From contig NC_015680.1 in NCBI RefSeq assembly GCF_000215995.1, positions 186,001 through 250,000 on the forward strand: 64,000 nt of DNA. The letters are read 5' to 3'. The DNA comes from Pyrococcus yayanosii CH1. Lineage in GTDB: Archaea; Methanobacteriota_B; Thermococci; Thermococcales; Thermococcaceae. The notes beneath the pieces were generated by a model, which saw only the letters and a program-made list of their open reading frames with translations, had not been told where the DNA came from and did no database searches. This document shows positions 15,354 to 25,889 of the stretch, in pieces (the stretch's first letter is position 1; each line of letters starts with the position of its first letter). A program made the translations under genes and the position numbers.

Positions 15354-15941
15354 ATGAGCCACTACTACTCCGAGAGGCCTTCCGGCCCATTGAGAACTAA
15401 GACTATAGATGTCTGCATCAGGGGTTACTGCTTCAGGTTCATAACCGCCAGTGGGGTCTTCTCCTTCGGCAAGCTCGACAGGGGGACAGAACTCCTTATA
15501 GAGAACATGATACTCCAGCCCGGCTGGAGGATACTCGACCTCGGTTGCGGTTATGGGGCCATAGGTATAGTCGCGGCTCGCTTCGTGGACTACGTTGTCA
15601 TGACGGACATCAACAGGAGGGCCGTGGCGATAGCCAGGAAAAACTTAAAAATCAACGGCGTCAAGAACGCGGAGGTTCGCTGGGGCACCCTCTACGAGCC
15701 CGTTGAGGGAGAAAAGTTCCACTCGATAATAACGAACCCTCCAGTGCACGCTGGGAAGGATGTGCTTAGGGAAATAGTTATAAACGCACCTCGGCACCTC
15801 CACGATGGCGGCCTGCTCCAGATGGTAATCAGAACGAGTCATGGGGCAAAGTTTATTAAATCGCTAATGGAGGAGACCTTCACTGAGGTAAGGGAGGTCG
15901 CGAAGGGCTCGGGCTACCGGGTATATGCCGGGATCGCCTAG
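15354..15941 (+). CDS. SAM-dependent methyltransferase, RsmC/MJ0882-like
   Basis: A class I methyltransferase of 195 residues. SHYYSERPSG opens the protein; LDLGCGYGAIGI is the SAM-binding motif I; ITNPPVHAG is the NPPF-like catalytic motif IV of N-methyltransferases. The family (RsmC, MJ0882) methylates guanine N2 in small-subunit rRNA, so an rRNA target is likely but not shown. The last 15 bases, including the TAG stop, are also the first 15 bases of tRNA-Ser. Confidence 0.82.
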   Translation: MSHYYSERPSGPLRTKTIDVCIRGYCFRFITASGVFSFGKLDRGTELLIENMILQPGWRILDLGCGYGAIGIVAARFVDYVVMTDINRRAVAIARKNLKINGVKNAEVRWGTLYEPVEGEKFHSIITNPPVHAGKDVLREIVINAPRHLHDGGLLQMVIRTSHGAKFIKSLMEETFTEVREVAKGSGYRVYAGIA

Positions 15942-16013
15942 CCTGGTAGGGCGCGGGCCTTGAGAGCCCGTGGGCGTTTGCCCGCCGGGGTTCAAATCCC
16001 CGTCCCGGCGCCA
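15927..16013 (+). tRNA. tRNA-Ser (UGA anticodon)
   Basis: Acceptor GCCGGGA pairs with TCCCGGC and CCA is encoded (16011-16013). The anticodon arm CGGGC-CTTGAGA-GCCCG gives anticodon UGA. A long variable arm (GTGGGCGTTTGCCCGCC region) confirms a class II tRNA, as for serine. The 5' end overlaps the methyltransferase gene by 15 bases. Confidence 0.95.
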
Positions 16014-16036
16014 GAATATTCCGGAGGTGTGTTCAA

Positions 16037-16483
16037 ATGGCTGACTTTAGGCACATCGTGCGTGTTGCTGGTGTTGACCTCGACGGACACAAGCAGCTGA
16101 GGTGGGCGCTCACTGGAATAAAGGGAGTGGGCATAAACTTCGCCACCATGGTCTGCAGGGTAGCAGGTCTCGACCCATTCATGAAAGCAGGCTACCTCAC
16201 CGACGAGCAGATAAAGAAGATCGAGGAGATACTCAGTGACCCCGTTGCCCACGGCATACCTCGCTGGGCTGTCAACAGGCCGAAGGACTATGAGACTGGC
16301 AGAGACCTGCACCTCATAACGGCCAAGCTTGACATGGCTATCCGTGAGGACATAATGAGGCTCAGGCGCATTAGGGCCTACCGTGGCATTAGGCATGAGC
16401 TTGGCCTGCCTGTCCGCGGTCAGAGGACGAGGTCCAACTTCAGGCGCGGTCAGACGGTTGGTGTTAGCAGGAAGAAGAAGTGA
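16037..16483 (+). CDS. rps13: 30S ribosomal protein uS13
   Basis: uS13 of 148 residues, head of the small subunit. It begins [20 protein letters not shown] with the conserved [13 protein letters not shown], and ends with the basic [24 protein letters not shown] block. GGAGGTG precedes ATG. It opens the rps13-rps4-rps11-rpoD operon common to archaea. Confidence 0.97.
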   Translation: MADFRHIVRVAGVDLDGHKQLRWALTGIKGVGINFATMVCRVAGLDPFMKAGYLTDEQIKKIEEILSDPVAHGIPRWAVNRPKDYETGRDLHLITAKLDMAIREDIMRLRRIRAYRGIRHELGLPVRGQRTRSNFRRGQTVGVSRKKK

Positions 16484-16493
16484 GGTGGTGTGA

Positions 16494-17042
16494 ATGGGCG
16501 ACCCTAAGAGGCAGAGAAAAAAGTATGAGACTCCCCCTCACCCCTGGATTAAGGAAAGGCTTGACCGCGAAAGGGTATTGATGGAGAAGTACGCCCTCAA
16601 GAACAAGAAGGAGCTCTGGAAGCATGAGACCCAGCTTAAGAACTTCAGGCGTAGGGCGAGAAGGCTTTTGGCGGCTCGTGGCAAGCAGGCCGAAATTGAG
16701 AGGCAGCAACTCCTTCAGAGGCTTCGCAGGCTTGGCCTACTCCCGGCTGACGCCGTTCTCGATGACGTCCTTTCCCTCACCATCGAGGACATCCTCGAGA
16801 GGCGCCTTCAGACTATAGTCTTCAAGAAGGGCCTTGCCAGAACAATGAGGCAGGCAAGGCAGCTCATCGTTCACGGCCACATCGAGGTAAACGGCCAGAT
16901 AATCCGCTCACCGAGCTACCTCGTCCTCAAGGAGGAAGAGGACACCATAACCTACGCGAGAACATCTCCCTTCGCGAATCCCGGCCACCCCGAGAGGATG
17001 GTTATAGAGCAAGCCAAGCAGAGTGAGGGTGGTGGAGCATGA
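16494..17042 (+). CDS. rps4: 30S ribosomal protein uS4
   Basis: uS4 of 182 residues, a primary 16S rRNA binder. The S4 RNA-binding domain is in the C-terminal half ([33 protein letters not shown]). Start ATG 16494 follows GGTGGTGTGA. The 3' end overlaps rps11 (ATGA). Confidence 0.97.
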   Translation: MGDPKRQRKKYETPPHPWIKERLDRERVLMEKYALKNKKELWKHETQLKNFRRRARRLLAARGKQAEIERQQLLQRLRRLGLLPADAVLDDVLSLTIEDILERRLQTIVFKKGLARTMRQARQLIVHGHIEVNGQIIRSPSYLVLKEEEDTITYARTSPFANPGHPERMVIEQAKQSEGGGA

Positions 17043-17452
17043 GCGAGGAGCAGGTCAACATAAAGAAGAAGGAGAAGTGGGGAATCGCCCACATCTACTC
17101 CTCCTACAACAACACCATCATCCACATCACCGATATCACGGGGGCCGAAACCATAAGCAGGTGGAGTGGTGGTATGGTCGTCAAGGCCGACAGGGACGAG
17201 CCATCACCATACGCGGCCATGATAGCCGCTAAGAGAGCTGCAGAGGAGGCCCTTGAGAAGGGTATAGTCGGAGTTCACATAAGGGTCCGTGCTCCTGGTG
17301 GAAGTAAGAGCAAGACGCCTGGTCCGGGTGCCCAGGCGGCCATTCGTGCACTTGCCAGAGCAGGCCTTAAGATAGGCAGGGTAGAGGACGTTACCCCGAT
17401 ACCGCACGATGGAACGAGACCCAAGGGCGGCAGAAGGGGTAGGCGTGTCTGA
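17039..17452 (+). CDS. rps11: 30S ribosomal protein uS11
   Basis: uS11 of 137 residues on the 30S platform. It has [50 protein letters not shown], and the C-terminal [22 protein letters not shown] overlaps the rps4 stop by four bases. Confidence 0.97.
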   Translation: MSEEQVNIKKKEKWGIAHIYSSYNNTIIHITDITGAETISRWSGGMVVKADRDEPSPYAAMIAAKRAAEEALEKGIVGVHIRVRAPGGSKSKTPGPGAQAAIRALARAGLKIGRVEDVTPIPHDGTRPKGGRRGRRV

Positions 17453-17483
17453 CCTTTCCAAACTTTTTCTTGGGGGACAGGAT

Positions 17484-18263
17484 ATGGTAAAGGTTGAGAT
17501 TCTTGAAAAGAGGGAGAATGCGATAAAGTTCATCCTTGAGGGCGTTAGCATAGCATTCGCCAATGCCCTTAGGAGAACCATACTCGGCGAGGTCCCAACG
17601 TTTGCCGTTGATGAGGTCGAGTTCTACGAGAATGACTCTGCCCTCTTCGACGAGATAATCGCCCACAGGCTCGCTATGATACCCCTCACCACACCCGTTG
17701 ACAGGTTTGCCCTTGATTCTCTCGAGCTGGACGATTACACAGTTACCCTCTCCCTTGAAGCTGAGGGGCCTGGCGTGGTCTATTCGGGTGACCTCAAGAG
17801 TGACGACCCAGATGTAAAGCCAGTCACGCCAGACATCCCGATAGTTAAGTTGGCCGAGGGCCAAAGGCTCGTCTTCAACGCTTACGCAAAGCTCGGCCGC
17901 GGGAAGGATCATGCCAAGTGGCAACCGGGCTTCGCCTACTACAAGTACTATACGAAAATCCACATAAGCAAGTCAATTCCGGGGTGGGAGAAGCTGAAGA
18001 GCCTTGCGGAGAAGCGCGGTCTTCCCGTCGAGGAAACTGACGAGGAAGTAATAGTCACAACGCTGAAGCCCTTCTACATCCCGAGAGAATTTGAGGAATA
18101 CGAGAGTAAGGAGATATGGGAGGAGATAGTGCCAGAAGCCTATGTCTTTACCGTCGAAACCAACGGGGAGCTTCCGGTGGAAGAGGTCGTCGGCATAGCC
18201 CTTAGGATACTCATGAGAAAGAGCGATAGGTTTATAAGCGAACTCCGTAGAGTAGCCGGTTGA
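17484..18263 (+). CDS. rpo3: DNA-directed RNA polymerase subunit Rpo3 (D)
   Basis: Assembly-platform subunit of 259 residues, counterpart of bacterial alpha and eukaryotic Rpb3. The N-terminus [20 protein letters not shown] and [26 protein letters not shown] are diagnostic. Start ATG 17484 lies behind GGGGGA. The protein contains no cysteine, so the 4Fe-4S ferredoxin-like cluster found in some archaeal D subunits cannot form. It dimerises with Rpo11. Confidence 0.95.
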   Translation: MVKVEILEKRENAIKFILEGVSIAFANALRRTILGEVPTFAVDEVEFYENDSALFDEIIAHRLAMIPLTTPVDRFALDSLELDDYTVTLSLEAEGPGVVYSGDLKSDDPDVKPVTPDIPIVKLAEGQRLVFNAYAKLGRGKDHAKWQPGFAYYKYYTKIHISKSIPGWEKLKSLAEKRGLPVEETDEEVIVTTLKPFYIPREFEEYESKEIWEEIVPEAYVFTVETNGELPVEEVVGIALRILMRKSDRFISELRRVAG

Positions 18264-18267
18264 TTGT

Positions 18268-18355
18268 GCGGGGGTTGCCGAGCCTGGTCAAAGGCGCGGG
18301 ATTCAGGGTCCCGTCCCGTAGGGGTTCCGGGGTTCAAATCCCCGCCCCCGCACCA
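18268..18355 (+). tRNA. tRNA-Leu (CAG anticodon)
   Basis: GCGGGGG pairs with CCCCCGC and CCA is encoded. The anticodon arm CGGGA-TTCAGGG-TCCCG gives CAG. The long variable arm (GTCCCGTAGGGGTTC region) fits leucine. It lies four bases after rpo3, inside the ribosomal block. Confidence 0.93.
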
Positions 18356-18422
18356 TCCTTTACGCTCACCCCGCCCCTTCGTCGGTTTCCCTGCGAGCCT
18401 TAAATTGTGAGGGGGAATGCTC

Positions 18423-18785
18423 ATGAAGAGGACCGGACCGACCGATCCGAACCTTAGGAGGCTCATCCGCTACCTTAGGAAGAAGTCAAACGAGGAAGGG
18501 GTTAAGATATGGAAGGACATAGCTTGGCGCCTTGAGAGGCCAAGAAGGCAGAGGGCTGAAGTGAACGTCAGCAAGATAAACCGCTACACCAAGGATGGCG
18601 ATATGGTCGTTGTTCCGGGAAGCGTCCTCGGTGCCGGCAAAATTGACCATAGGGTCATTGTTGCCGCTTGGAAGTTCAGCGAAACTGCTAGGAGAAAGAT
18701 AATCGAAGCAGGTGGAGAAGCCATCACGATTGAGGAGCTCGTTGAGAGGAACCCAAAGGGAAGTGGAGTAATCATAATGGAGTGA
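18423..18785 (+). CDS. rpl18e: 50S ribosomal protein eL18
   Basis: eL18 of 120 residues: [55 protein letters not shown] 18423 is chosen over ATG 18417 because GGGGG sits at proper distance only from the second. First gene of rpl18e-rpl13-rps9. Confidence 0.95.
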   Translation: MKRTGPTDPNLRRLIRYLRKKSNEEGVKIWKDIAWRLERPRRQRAEVNVSKINRYTKDGDMVVVPGSVLGAGKIDHRVIVAAWKFSETARRKIIEAGGEAITIEELVERNPKGSGVIIME

Positions 18786-18791
18786 TGTGCC

Positions 18792-19220
18792 ATGAGGATT
18801 ATTAATGCCGAAGGCCTCATCCTCGGTAGGCTCGCCTCTAAAGTTGCGAAGATGCTCTTAGAGGGCGAGGAGGTCGTCATAGTCAACGCCGAGAAGGCAG
18901 TCATAACCGGCAATCGCGAGGATATCTTCGCAAAGTACAAGCAGAGGACCGAGCTCAGGACCCTTACCAATCCGAGGAGGGGACCATTCTACCCGAAGAG
19001 GAGCGATGAGATAGTCAGGAGGACTATCAGGGGCATGCTCCCCTGGAAGACTGACAGGGGAAGGAAGGCCTTCAAGAGGCTAAAGGTCTACGTTGGCATC
19101 CCCAAGGAGTTCCAGGGCAAGGAGCTCGAGACCATAATGGAAGCCCACGTGTCGAGGCTGGCCACCCCCAAATACGTGACCGTTGGCGAGGTCGCTAAGT
19201 TCCTTGGTGGAAAGTTCTGA
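18792..19220 (+). CDS. rpl13: 50S ribosomal protein uL13
   Basis: uL13 of 142 residues: [52 protein letters not shown]. Six bases follow the rpl18e stop. Ends 11 bases before rps9. Confidence 0.96.
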   Translation: MRIINAEGLILGRLASKVAKMLLEGEEVVIVNAEKAVITGNREDIFAKYKQRTELRTLTNPRRGPFYPKRSDEIVRRTIRGMLPWKTDRGRKAFKRLKVYVGIPKEFQGKELETIMEAHVSRLATPKYVTVGEVAKFLGGKF

Positions 19221-19231
19221 GGTGGTGGAGA

Positions 19232-19639
19232 ATGAGGATAATCCAGACGAGCGGCAAGAGGAAGACTGCCATTGCGAGGGCCGTTATTAGGGAAGGCAAG
19301 GGAAGGGTTAGAATAAATGGCAAGCCCGTTGAGCTCGTGGAGCCCGAAATAGCGAGGTTCACTATCCTTGAGCCGTTAATCCTGGCTGGAGAGGAGGTAT
19401 GGAACAGTGTTGACATCGACGTCAGGGTCCAGGGTGGCGGCTTCATGGGCCAGGCTGAGGCCGCCCGCATAGCCATAGCTAGGGCGCTCGTCGAGTGGAC
19501 CAACGATATGAACCTCAAGGAGAAGTTCATGAAGTACGACAGAACCATGCTCGTCGGTGACCCCAGAAGGACGGAGCCTCACAAACCCAACCGCTCCACC
19601 AAAGGTCCGAGAGCTAAGAGACAGAAGTCCTACCGCTGA
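19232..19639 (+). CDS. rps9: 30S ribosomal protein uS9
   Basis: uS9 of 135 residues with [26 protein letters not shown] at the start and the basic C-terminal tail ending KRQKSYR that reaches the P site. GGTGGTGGAGA precedes ATG 19232. Confidence 0.96.
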   Translation: MRIIQTSGKRKTAIARAVIREGKGRVRINGKPVELVEPEIARFTILEPLILAGEEVWNSVDIDVRVQGGGFMGQAEAARIAIARALVEWTNDMNLKEKFMKYDRTMLVGDPRRTEPHKPNRSTKGPRAKRQKSYR

Positions 19640-19694
19640 CCTTTCCGTTAACTTTAAAAACTCTTTCCCCGGCAGAACGGATAGGGTGATGGGG

Positions 19695-19892
19695 TTGATA
19701 ATCCCCGTTAGGTGTTTCACGTGCGGAAAGGTTATCGGAGACAAATACTATGAGTTTAAGGCAAGGGTCGAGGCCGGGGAGGACCCTGAGAAGGTCCTCG
19801 ATGATCTCGGCCTCGAGAGGTATTGCTGCAGGAGGATGCTCCTTAGCCATGTCGAGCTCATCGACGACATAATGCACTACCGAGTATATTGA
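19695..19892 (+). CDS. rpo10: DNA-directed RNA polymerase subunit Rpo10 (N)
   Basis: Zinc-binding subunit of 65 residues. Ligands: CFTCG at residues 7-10 and CC at 44-45 ([16 protein letters not shown]). I start it at TTG 19695 because this gives MIIPVRCF, as in homologs, with GGTGATGGGG before it. ATG 19689 would add MG and leaves little room for a ribosome site. Confidence 0.93.
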   Translation: MIIPVRCFTCGKVIGDKYYEFKARVEAGEDPEKVLDDLGLERYCCRRMLLSHVELIDDIMHYRVY

Positions 19893-19907
19893 AAACCCCC
19901 TTTCTGT

Positions 19908-19985
19908 GGGGCCGTGGGGTAGCTTGGTCTATCCTCCCGGCCTGGGGCGCCGGAGACCCGGGTTCAAATCCCGGCGGCCCCACCA
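19908..19985 (+). tRNA. tRNA-Pro (GGG anticodon)
   Basis: GGGGCCG pairs with CGGCCCC, followed by A and encoded CCA. The arm CCGGC-CTGGGGC-GCCGG gives anticodon GGG. It sits between rpo10 and rpo6. Confidence 0.93.
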
Positions 19986-20006
19986 AAAAATTTCCGGGTG
20001 GTCGGC

Positions 20007-20180
20007 GTGTTTAAGTACACGAGGTTCGAGAAGGCGAGGATTATAGGGGCGAGGGCTCTGCAAATATCCATGGGAGCACCAATCCTGATAGATGTGCCAG
20101 AGGGCATCACTCCTCTTGAGGCCGCGATACTCGAGTTTGAGAAGGGAGTTATCCCCATAACAGTCATAAGGCCGAGCTGA
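20007..20180 (+). CDS. rpo6: DNA-directed RNA polymerase subunit Rpo6 (K)
   Basis: Subunit of 57 residues that clasps the largest subunit: [25 protein letters not shown], then [26 protein letters not shown] 20007 is the start, giving MFKYTRF as in Pyrococcus homologs, with GGTGGTCGGC upstream. Confidence 0.94.
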   Translation: MFKYTRFEKARIIGARALQISMGAPILIDVPEGITPLEAAILEFEKGVIPITVIRPS

Positions 20181-21211
20181 TGACCATGAGCGTCATTCAG
20201 AACGTGGTCGGCAGGGTCGCGGTGCTTAGGGGCGGCAAGTATTCAGTTGAAGTTGATGTTATAACGAGCGATGGTTTTGGGAGGTTCGCCGCCCCCATAG
20301 AGGAGAATCCCACCCTCCACATAGCCGAGGCCAGGAGGGCCGTCAGCGAGGTGGATGAGATAATAGGGCCGGAGCTCATAGGCTTTGACTCCGTGGAGCA
20401 GGAGTTGATAGATAGCTACCTCTGGGAGATAGACGGGACGGATGACTTAAGCCATATAGGGGCCAACACGGCCCTCGCCGTCTCGGTGGCCGTCGCTAAG
20501 GCTTCCGCAAACTCCAAGGCCATACCCCTATACTCTTACATCGGCGGGACTTTCACCACGGAGCTCCCCGTCCCGATACTTCGCTTCGCCTCCGACGAGT
20601 CCTTTGACTACTACATGGTAGTTAGAGACCTCCTCGAGATAACTGACGTCGTTGATGCCGTGTCGAAGGTGCTTGAGGCCGCGGATTCAATAACCCTCGA
20701 AACCCTCTCCAAGGCCTCGGAGAAGGTTGGGGACGAGCTGGGCCTTGAGGTGTCTCTCGGTATCGGTATGAAGATGCCAATGGGGACTGAGGAAGTGCTC
20801 GCCCTCGTGGAGGACAATAATGTTGCGTACATAAAGCCCCTGGGGGAGGAGGAGCTGTTCCTCGAGCTAATAGCCGGAACGCACGGTGTCTTCGTTGATG
20901 GGGAGTACCTCTTTCGGACTAAGAATATCCTTGATAGGCGCTACTACAACGCTCTCTCCATAAAGCCCATAAATCTGGGCACGCTCACCGACTTGTACAA
21001 CCTTGTAAACGACGCTAAGGCCGAGAGAATAACTCCTATCCTCTCGGAATCAACGTATGAGTCGGCCGATGAGGCCCTTCCTCATATCGCGCTGGGCCTT
21101 AAGTGCCCAGCGATAATCCTCGACTGGACTTCCATCGAGAAAATAAACGAGCTGAATCGCATAGCTGAGGATCTTGGGGAAAGGGGTAGGATTATAACGT
21201 TTGAAGGATGA
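20180..21211 (+). CDS. Enolase-like protein, probably inactive
   Basis: An enolase relative of 343 residues, some 80 shorter than true enolases. The N-terminal domain is recognisable ([39 protein letters not shown]). The active site is not: the usual SHRSGET is replaced by LSESTYES, the EDP metal ligand block by IKPLGEEE, and GDDL by DGEYL. The Lys in [12 protein letters not shown] is kept. Many archaea carry the real eno at this rpoK-rps2 position. Start ATG 20180 overlaps the rpo6 stop; ATG 20186 is an alternative. Function unknown. Confidence 0.85.
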   Translation: MTMSVIQNVVGRVAVLRGGKYSVEVDVITSDGFGRFAAPIEENPTLHIAEARRAVSEVDEIIGPELIGFDSVEQELIDSYLWEIDGTDDLSHIGANTALAVSVAVAKASANSKAIPLYSYIGGTFTTELPVPILRFASDESFDYYMVVRDLLEITDVVDAVSKVLEAADSITLETLSKASEKVGDELGLEVSLGIGMKMPMGTEEVLALVEDNNVAYIKPLGEEELFLELIAGTHGVFVDGEYLFRTKNILDRRYYNALSIKPINLGTLTDLYNLVNDAKAERITPILSESTYESADEALPHIALGLKCPAIILDWTSIEKINELNRIAEDLGERGRIITFEG

Positions 21212-21224
21212 GGGGGTTGGTGAA

Positions 21225-21833
21225 ATGGCAGATGAGTATTTGGTTCCGCTTGACCAGTATCTTGCTGCCGGAGTACACATAGGGACTCAACAGAAGACCA
21301 AGGACATGAGGAAGTTTATATACCGTGTCAGGCAGGATGGCCTCTACGTCCTTGACGTCAGGAAGACCGATGAGAGGCTCAAGGTTGCCGGCAAGTTCCT
21401 CGCCAAGTTCGAGCCCCAGAGCATCCTCGCCGTCAGCGTCAGGCTCTACGGCCAGAAGCCGGTGAAGAAGTTCGGCGAGGTTACGGGAGCTAAGGCAATG
21501 CCGGGTCGCTTCCTGCCGGGGACGATGACGAACCCAGCGGTCAAGAACTTCTTCGAGCCCGACGTGATCATAGTCACCGATCCGAGGGCCGACCACCAGG
21601 CTATGAAGGAGGCCGTCGAGATAGGCATCCCGATAGTTGCCCTGGTCGACACTGAAAACCTACTCAGCTACGTTGACCTGGCGATACCCACAAACAACAA
21701 GGGAAGGAAGGCGCTGGCTCTCATCTACTGGATACTCGCCAGGGAAATCCTCTACAATCGTGGCGAGATAGCCAGTAGGGAGGACTTCAAGATCCCCGTC
21801 GAGGACTTCGAGATGAAGATAGTCAGGCGCTGA
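21225..21833 (+). CDS. rps2: 30S ribosomal protein uS2
   Basis: uS2 of 202 residues: [25 protein letters not shown], then [42 protein letters not shown] 21225 follows GGTTGGTGAA; an upstream in-frame ATG at 21201 overlaps the previous gene and is not favoured. Confidence 0.96.
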   Translation: MADEYLVPLDQYLAAGVHIGTQQKTKDMRKFIYRVRQDGLYVLDVRKTDERLKVAGKFLAKFEPQSILAVSVRLYGQKPVKKFGEVTGAKAMPGRFLPGTMTNPAVKNFFEPDVIIVTDPRADHQAMKEAVEIGIPIVALVDTENLLSYVDLAIPTNNKGRKALALIYWILAREILYNRGEIASREDFKIPVEDFEMKIVRR

Positions 21834-21897
21834 CTCCTTCTCTTTTTCCTCGAAAAATCCTTAAGTTCCTTCCCTTAATTTCTCTCGGTGGTGTGTG

Positions 21898-22776
21898 GTG
21901 ATTAGGTATCCTGCCGTTGCGGGCCAATTCTATCCTCTCGGAGAAGAACTCGTTGACATGCTGAAAGCGTTCTTCAGGGATTTGGGTGAGCCTGGAGGGG
22001 AGAGAAAGATAACGGCCGGTATCGCCCCTCACGCGGGGTACGTCTTTTCCGGCTACACCGCCTCGAGGACCTACAAGGCCATCTACGAGGATGGCCTGCC
22101 CGAGACCTTTGTGATATTCGGACCGAACCATACGGGCCTCGGCTCGCCCATCGCCGTCTATCCGGAGGGCAAGTGGGTTACTCCTCTTGGTGAGGTGGAA
22201 GTTGATGGTGAGCTTGCGAGAGAGATAGTGAAGAATTCGGGCATAGCCGATTTAGATGAGATAGCCCACAAATACGAGCACTCCATAGAGGTTCAGCTCC
22301 CCTTCATCCAGTACATAGCTGAGAGGGCCGGAAAGACCGTTAGAATAGTGCCGATAACCCTCAGCATACAGGACGAGGAAGTTTCCGAAGACCTCGGGGG
22401 GGCAGTCTTTGAGGCCGCCCGGGAGCTTGGAAGGGACGTCGTGGTTATAGCGAGCACCGACTTCATGCACTACGGAACCTTTTACGGCTACGTGCCGTTC
22501 AGGGCGAGAGCAAATGAGTTGCCCAACCTCGTCAAGGAGTGGGATCTCAGGGTGATAAGGAGGATACTCGACTTCGATGTTGAGGGCATGTTTAGAGAAA
22601 TTCGTGAGATGGATCACACTATGTGTGGTCCCGGTGGAGTTGGAGCCAGCGTGGTGTTTTCCCGCCTTATCGGTGCCGTTGAGGCCGAACTCCTACACTA
22701 CACAACGAGCTTTGATATTAGTAGAAGCACCGATGCGATAGTGGGGTACGCGAGCATAGTGATGAGGAGGGCGTGA
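21898..22776 (+). CDS. MEMO1 family protein
   Basis: A Memo-family protein of 292 residues with the fold of class III extradiol dioxygenases. Visible: [45 protein letters not shown] and MCGPGG, including the His residues that form the metal-site region. GTG 21898 follows GGTGGTGTGT. In archaea the gene often neighbours rps2 and mevalonate kinase, as here. Biochemical role is not established. Confidence 0.9.
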   Translation: MIRYPAVAGQFYPLGEELVDMLKAFFRDLGEPGGERKITAGIAPHAGYVFSGYTASRTYKAIYEDGLPETFVIFGPNHTGLGSPIAVYPEGKWVTPLGEVEVDGELAREIVKNSGIADLDEIAHKYEHSIEVQLPFIQYIAERAGKTVRIVPITLSIQDEEVSEDLGGAVFEAARELGRDVVVIASTDFMHYGTFYGYVPFRARANELPNLVKEWDLRVIRRILDFDVEGMFREIREMDHTMCGPGGVGASVVFSRLIGAVEAELLHYTTSFDISRSTDAIVGYASIVMRRA

Positions 22777-22780
22777 CATC

Positions 22781-23782
22781 ATGAGAGTCCTCGCCTCTGC
22801 TCCCGCGAAGGTCATCCTCTTCGGGGAGCACAGCGTCGTCTATGGAAAGCCGGCAATAGCTGCGGCGATAGATCTGAGAACCTTTGTCGAGGCCGAACTC
22901 AGGGACGACGGGAGGATTAGAATAGAGGCCCATGACATCAAGGTTCCCGGCCTAACGGTGTCCTTCTCCGAGAGCGAGATATACTTCGAGACCGACTACG
23001 GTAAGGCGGCCGAGGTGCTCAGCTACGTGAGGGAGGCCATAAACCTCGTCCTTGAGGAGGCCGGGAAGAAGACGGGCGTCAAGGTCAGCATAACGTCCCA
23101 GATTCCCGTTGGTGCGGGCCTTGGAAGTTCTGCAGCTGTAGCGATCGCGACCATTGGAGCAGTGGCAAAGCTCTTAGGTCTGGAGCTTACCCGGGAGGAG
23201 ATTGCCAAGCTTGGCCATAAGGTCGAGCTCCTCGTTCAAGGCGCTTCCAGCGGGATAGATCCGACCGTTTCGGCCATCGGCGGCTTTATCTACTACGAGA
23301 AAGGCAGGTTTGAGAACCTTCCCTTTATGGAGCTTCCAATAGTCGTGGGCTATACTGGCTCCAGCGGTCCTACAAAGGAGCTCGTCGCGATGGTAAGGAG
23401 GAGATACGAGGATATGCCTGAGCTGATGGTGCCCATAATCGAGGCCATGGGCAAGCTGGTTGAAAAGGCCCGTGACCTGATAACGGCGGAGCTGGATGAG
23501 GAGGAAAAGCTGAGGAAGCTTGGAGAGCTCATGAACATCAACCACGGCCTCCTTGACGCCCTCGGCGTCTCGACAAAGAAACTCAGTGAGCTGGTTTACG
23601 CCGCCAGAACCGCCGGGGCCCTCGGAGCGAAGATAACCGGGGCCGGAGGCGGTGGTTGCATGTACGCTTTGGCACCAGGAAAACAGAGCGAGGTGGCGAC
23701 AGCGATAACGATAGCGGGAGGAACGCCCATGGTGACCCAGATAAGCCGTGAGGGACTGAGGGTGGAGGCAACGATGCCGTGA
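22781..23782 (+). CDS. mvk: Mevalonate kinase
   Basis: GHMP kinase of 333 residues that makes 5-phosphomevalonate from mevalonate and [24 protein letters not shown] opens it; the ATP loop is [30 protein letters not shown] and [13 protein letters not shown] complete motifs 2 and 3. It starts four bases after the Memo gene and is followed at close spacing by isopentenyl phosphate kinase. Confidence 0.95.
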   Translation: MRVLASAPAKVILFGEHSVVYGKPAIAAAIDLRTFVEAELRDDGRIRIEAHDIKVPGLTVSFSESEIYFETDYGKAAEVLSYVREAINLVLEEAGKKTGVKVSITSQIPVGAGLGSSAAVAIATIGAVAKLLGLELTREEIAKLGHKVELLVQGASSGIDPTVSAIGGFIYYEKGRFENLPFMELPIVVGYTGSSGPTKELVAMVRRRYEDMPELMVPIIEAMGKLVEKARDLITAELDEEEKLRKLGELMNINHGLLDALGVSTKKLSELVYAARTAGALGAKITGAGGGGCMYALAPGKQSEVATAITIAGGTPMVTQISREGLRVEATMP

Positions 23783-23811
23783 ATGGGGCAAAAGAAAGCG
23801 GGTGTGATGTC

Positions 23812-24588
23812 ATGATAATAGTCAAGCTCGGAGGAAGCGTCATAAGCGACAAGAAGGTAGAGTTTTCGTTCAGGGAGGATGTCGTTAGGCGCATCGCCCG
23901 GGAAATAGCCGAGTTCTTTCCAGAGAAGAGGTTCATGATCGTGCACGGTGGGGGTTCTTTTGGACACCCCCTCGCGAAGAAGTTCAGAATAAGGGAGGGC
24001 CTGACCGATGATTCGAAGCGGTTTGGCTTCTCCGCAACCCATCTGGCCATGCTTGATCTCAGCGGCAGGATCGTGAGGGCATTCCTCGATGAAGGCCTTC
24101 CAGCCTTTCCGGTTTCCACCTCCTCGGTCTTCGTGACGGAGAACGGCGAAGTTGTCCACGGCGACCTAACAGTTGTGGAGATGCTCCTTGGCCTGGGGTT
24201 CATTCCGGTTCTTTTCGGGGACGTCTCCGTTGATGTGAAGAAGGGAATAGACATACTCTCGGGCGACCAGATAATAGCCTACTTGGCTCGAAAACTAAGG
24301 CCCGAGAAGGTCATATTCCTCATGGACGTTGGCGGGATATATGCCGGGAAGCCGGGGGAAGCCTCCCTGGTGGAGAAGCTACGGCCTGGGGACATAGAAG
24401 GCCTCATAGAGAGGCTCTCCGGTGCGGCCGGCATAGACGTGACGGGAGGCATTGCAAACAAACTGAGAAAGGCGAGGGAGATAGCGGAGTACTCGGAGGT
24501 CTGGTTTGTCAACGGCCTCGTTCCCGGGAGGCTGGCCGGGGCAATTAGGGGCGACACAACTGGAACTGTGGTTTCCAAAAGACCATGA
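23812..24588 (+). CDS. Isopentenyl phosphate kinase
   Basis: Kinase of 258 residues of the amino-acid-kinase fold. It phosphorylates isopentenyl phosphate to IPP, the last step of the archaeal modified mevalonate route. MIIVKLGGSVIS opens it; HGGGSFGH at 45-52 holds the catalytic His of IPKs; VTGGIANKLRKA lies near the end. ATG 23812 follows GGTGTGATGTC. A longer frame from 23779 would run back into mvk and lacks a ribosome site. Confidence 0.92.
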   Translation: MIIVKLGGSVISDKKVEFSFREDVVRRIAREIAEFFPEKRFMIVHGGGSFGHPLAKKFRIREGLTDDSKRFGFSATHLAMLDLSGRIVRAFLDEGLPAFPVSTSSVFVTENGEVVHGDLTVVEMLLGLGFIPVLFGDVSVDVKKGIDILSGDQIIAYLARKLRPEKVIFLMDVGGIYAGKPGEASLVEKLRPGDIEGLIERLSGAAGIDVTGGIANKLRKAREIAEYSEVWFVNGLVPGRLAGAIRGDTTGTVVSKRP

Positions 24589-24696
24589 CAATCTTAAAGC
24601 GCCTGTTTGGGAGCCCTTGAGGGCACCATCTTCCATCTCCTCTTCGCCTCCAAAAACCTCTTAACCCTGCCCGCTCTTTCCTATTTGGTGATCGTC

Positions 24697-25830
24697 ATGG
24701 GGCCCTTCGATAAGGAGGAGCTCACGGTCATTAGGAAGTTTGAGCACATAGAGCACTGCCTCACGAAGAACGTCCAGGCTCACGTGAGCAACGGCTTTGA
24801 GGACGTGCATTTCGTCCATATGAGCCTTCCCGAAATAGATAAGGATGAGATCGACCTGAGCGTTGAGTTCCTTGGTAGGAAGTTTGACTACCCGATAATG
24901 ATTGCCGCCATGACTGGCGGCACTAAGGGCTCCCAGCTGGCCGCCAAGATAAACAAGACCCTTGCGAAGGCCGCCCAAGAACTTAACATTCCCATGGGCG
25001 TTGGAAGTCAGAGGGCCATGATAAGGAAGCCAGAGACGTGGGAGAGCTACTATGTCCGGGATGTGGCCCCTGACGTCTTTTTGGTTGGCAACCTTGGGGC
25101 GGCCCAGTTTAGTGAAAATGCCGCGGAGCGCTACGGCATTGAGGAAGCTATAAAGGCCGTCGAGACAATCCAGGCCGATGCTTTGGCAATCCACATGAAC
25201 CCCCTTCAAGAGAGCGTCCAGCCCGAAGGCGACACGACATACAGGGGCGTTTTGAAGGCGTTAGCCGAGCTCAAGGCCGAGTTCCCGTATCCGATAATAG
25301 CAAAGGAGACTGGGGCTGGTGTCTCGATGGAGATTGCCGTGAGGCTCGAGGCCATCGGGATAGATGCGATAGATGTGGGTGGGCTCGGTGGGACAAGCTG
25401 GAGCGCCGTCGAATACTACAGGGCCAAGGACGAGCTCGGTAGGAGGCTTGCTCTAAGGTTCTGGAATTGGGGGATAAAAACTGCCATAAGCGTCGCCGAG
25501 GTTCGGTATGCAACTGATCTCCCAATAATAGCGACCGGCGGCATGCGGGATGGGATAACCATGGCCAAGGCCCTCGCCATGGGAGCCTCTCTCGTGGGCG
25601 TTGCCCTTCCCCTCCTCAAGCCAGCAGTGAAGGGGGACGTCGAGGAAGTCATAAAAATCCTGAAGTGCTATATCGAGGAGATTAGGAACGCGATGTTCCT
25701 AGTGGGGGCGAGGAACGTCGAAGAGCTCAGGAGAGTCCCGCTTGTGATCACGGGATTCACGAGGGAATGGCTTGAGGAGAGGATAAACTTAAGGGAGTAC
25801 CTGAGGGCCAGGAGGAGCACACCTTTTTAA
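24697..25830 (+). CDS. fni: Isopentenyl-diphosphate delta-isomerase, type 2
   Basis: FMN/NADPH-dependent isomerase of 377 residues interconverting IPP and DMAPP. Features: [10 protein letters not shown] at the start, [34 protein letters not shown] with the conserved Gln/Glu, and the phosphate-binding [12 protein letters not shown] and [12 protein letters not shown] 24697 follows GGTGATCGTC. An in-frame ATG at 24607 gives an unlikely extension. Confidence 0.94.
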   Translation: MGPFDKEELTVIRKFEHIEHCLTKNVQAHVSNGFEDVHFVHMSLPEIDKDEIDLSVEFLGRKFDYPIMIAAMTGGTKGSQLAAKINKTLAKAAQELNIPMGVGSQRAMIRKPETWESYYVRDVAPDVFLVGNLGAAQFSENAAERYGIEEAIKAVETIQADALAIHMNPLQESVQPEGDTTYRGVLKALAELKAEFPYPIIAKETGAGVSMEIAVRLEAIGIDAIDVGGLGGTSWSAVEYYRAKDELGRRLALRFWNWGIKTAISVAEVRYATDLPIIATGGMRDGITMAKALAMGASLVGVALPLLKPAVKGDVEEVIKILKCYIEEIRNAMFLVGARNVEELRRVPLVITGFTREWLEERINLREYLRARRSTPF

Positions 25831-25889
25831 ACCTACCCTAAGAGGTAAGAGCAACGTGGTCCCATGCCCTCGGGCTGGGAGGAGAGAGA

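Noticed and set aside
19557-19694. Long N-terminal extension of Rpo10 into rps9
   Set aside because: Homologs start at MIxPVRCF; the extension is the out-of-frame end of rps9.
24607-24696. N-terminal extension of IPP isomerase from an upstream ATG
   Set aside because: The extension is not family-like, while ATG 24697 has a ribosome site and the expected N-terminus.
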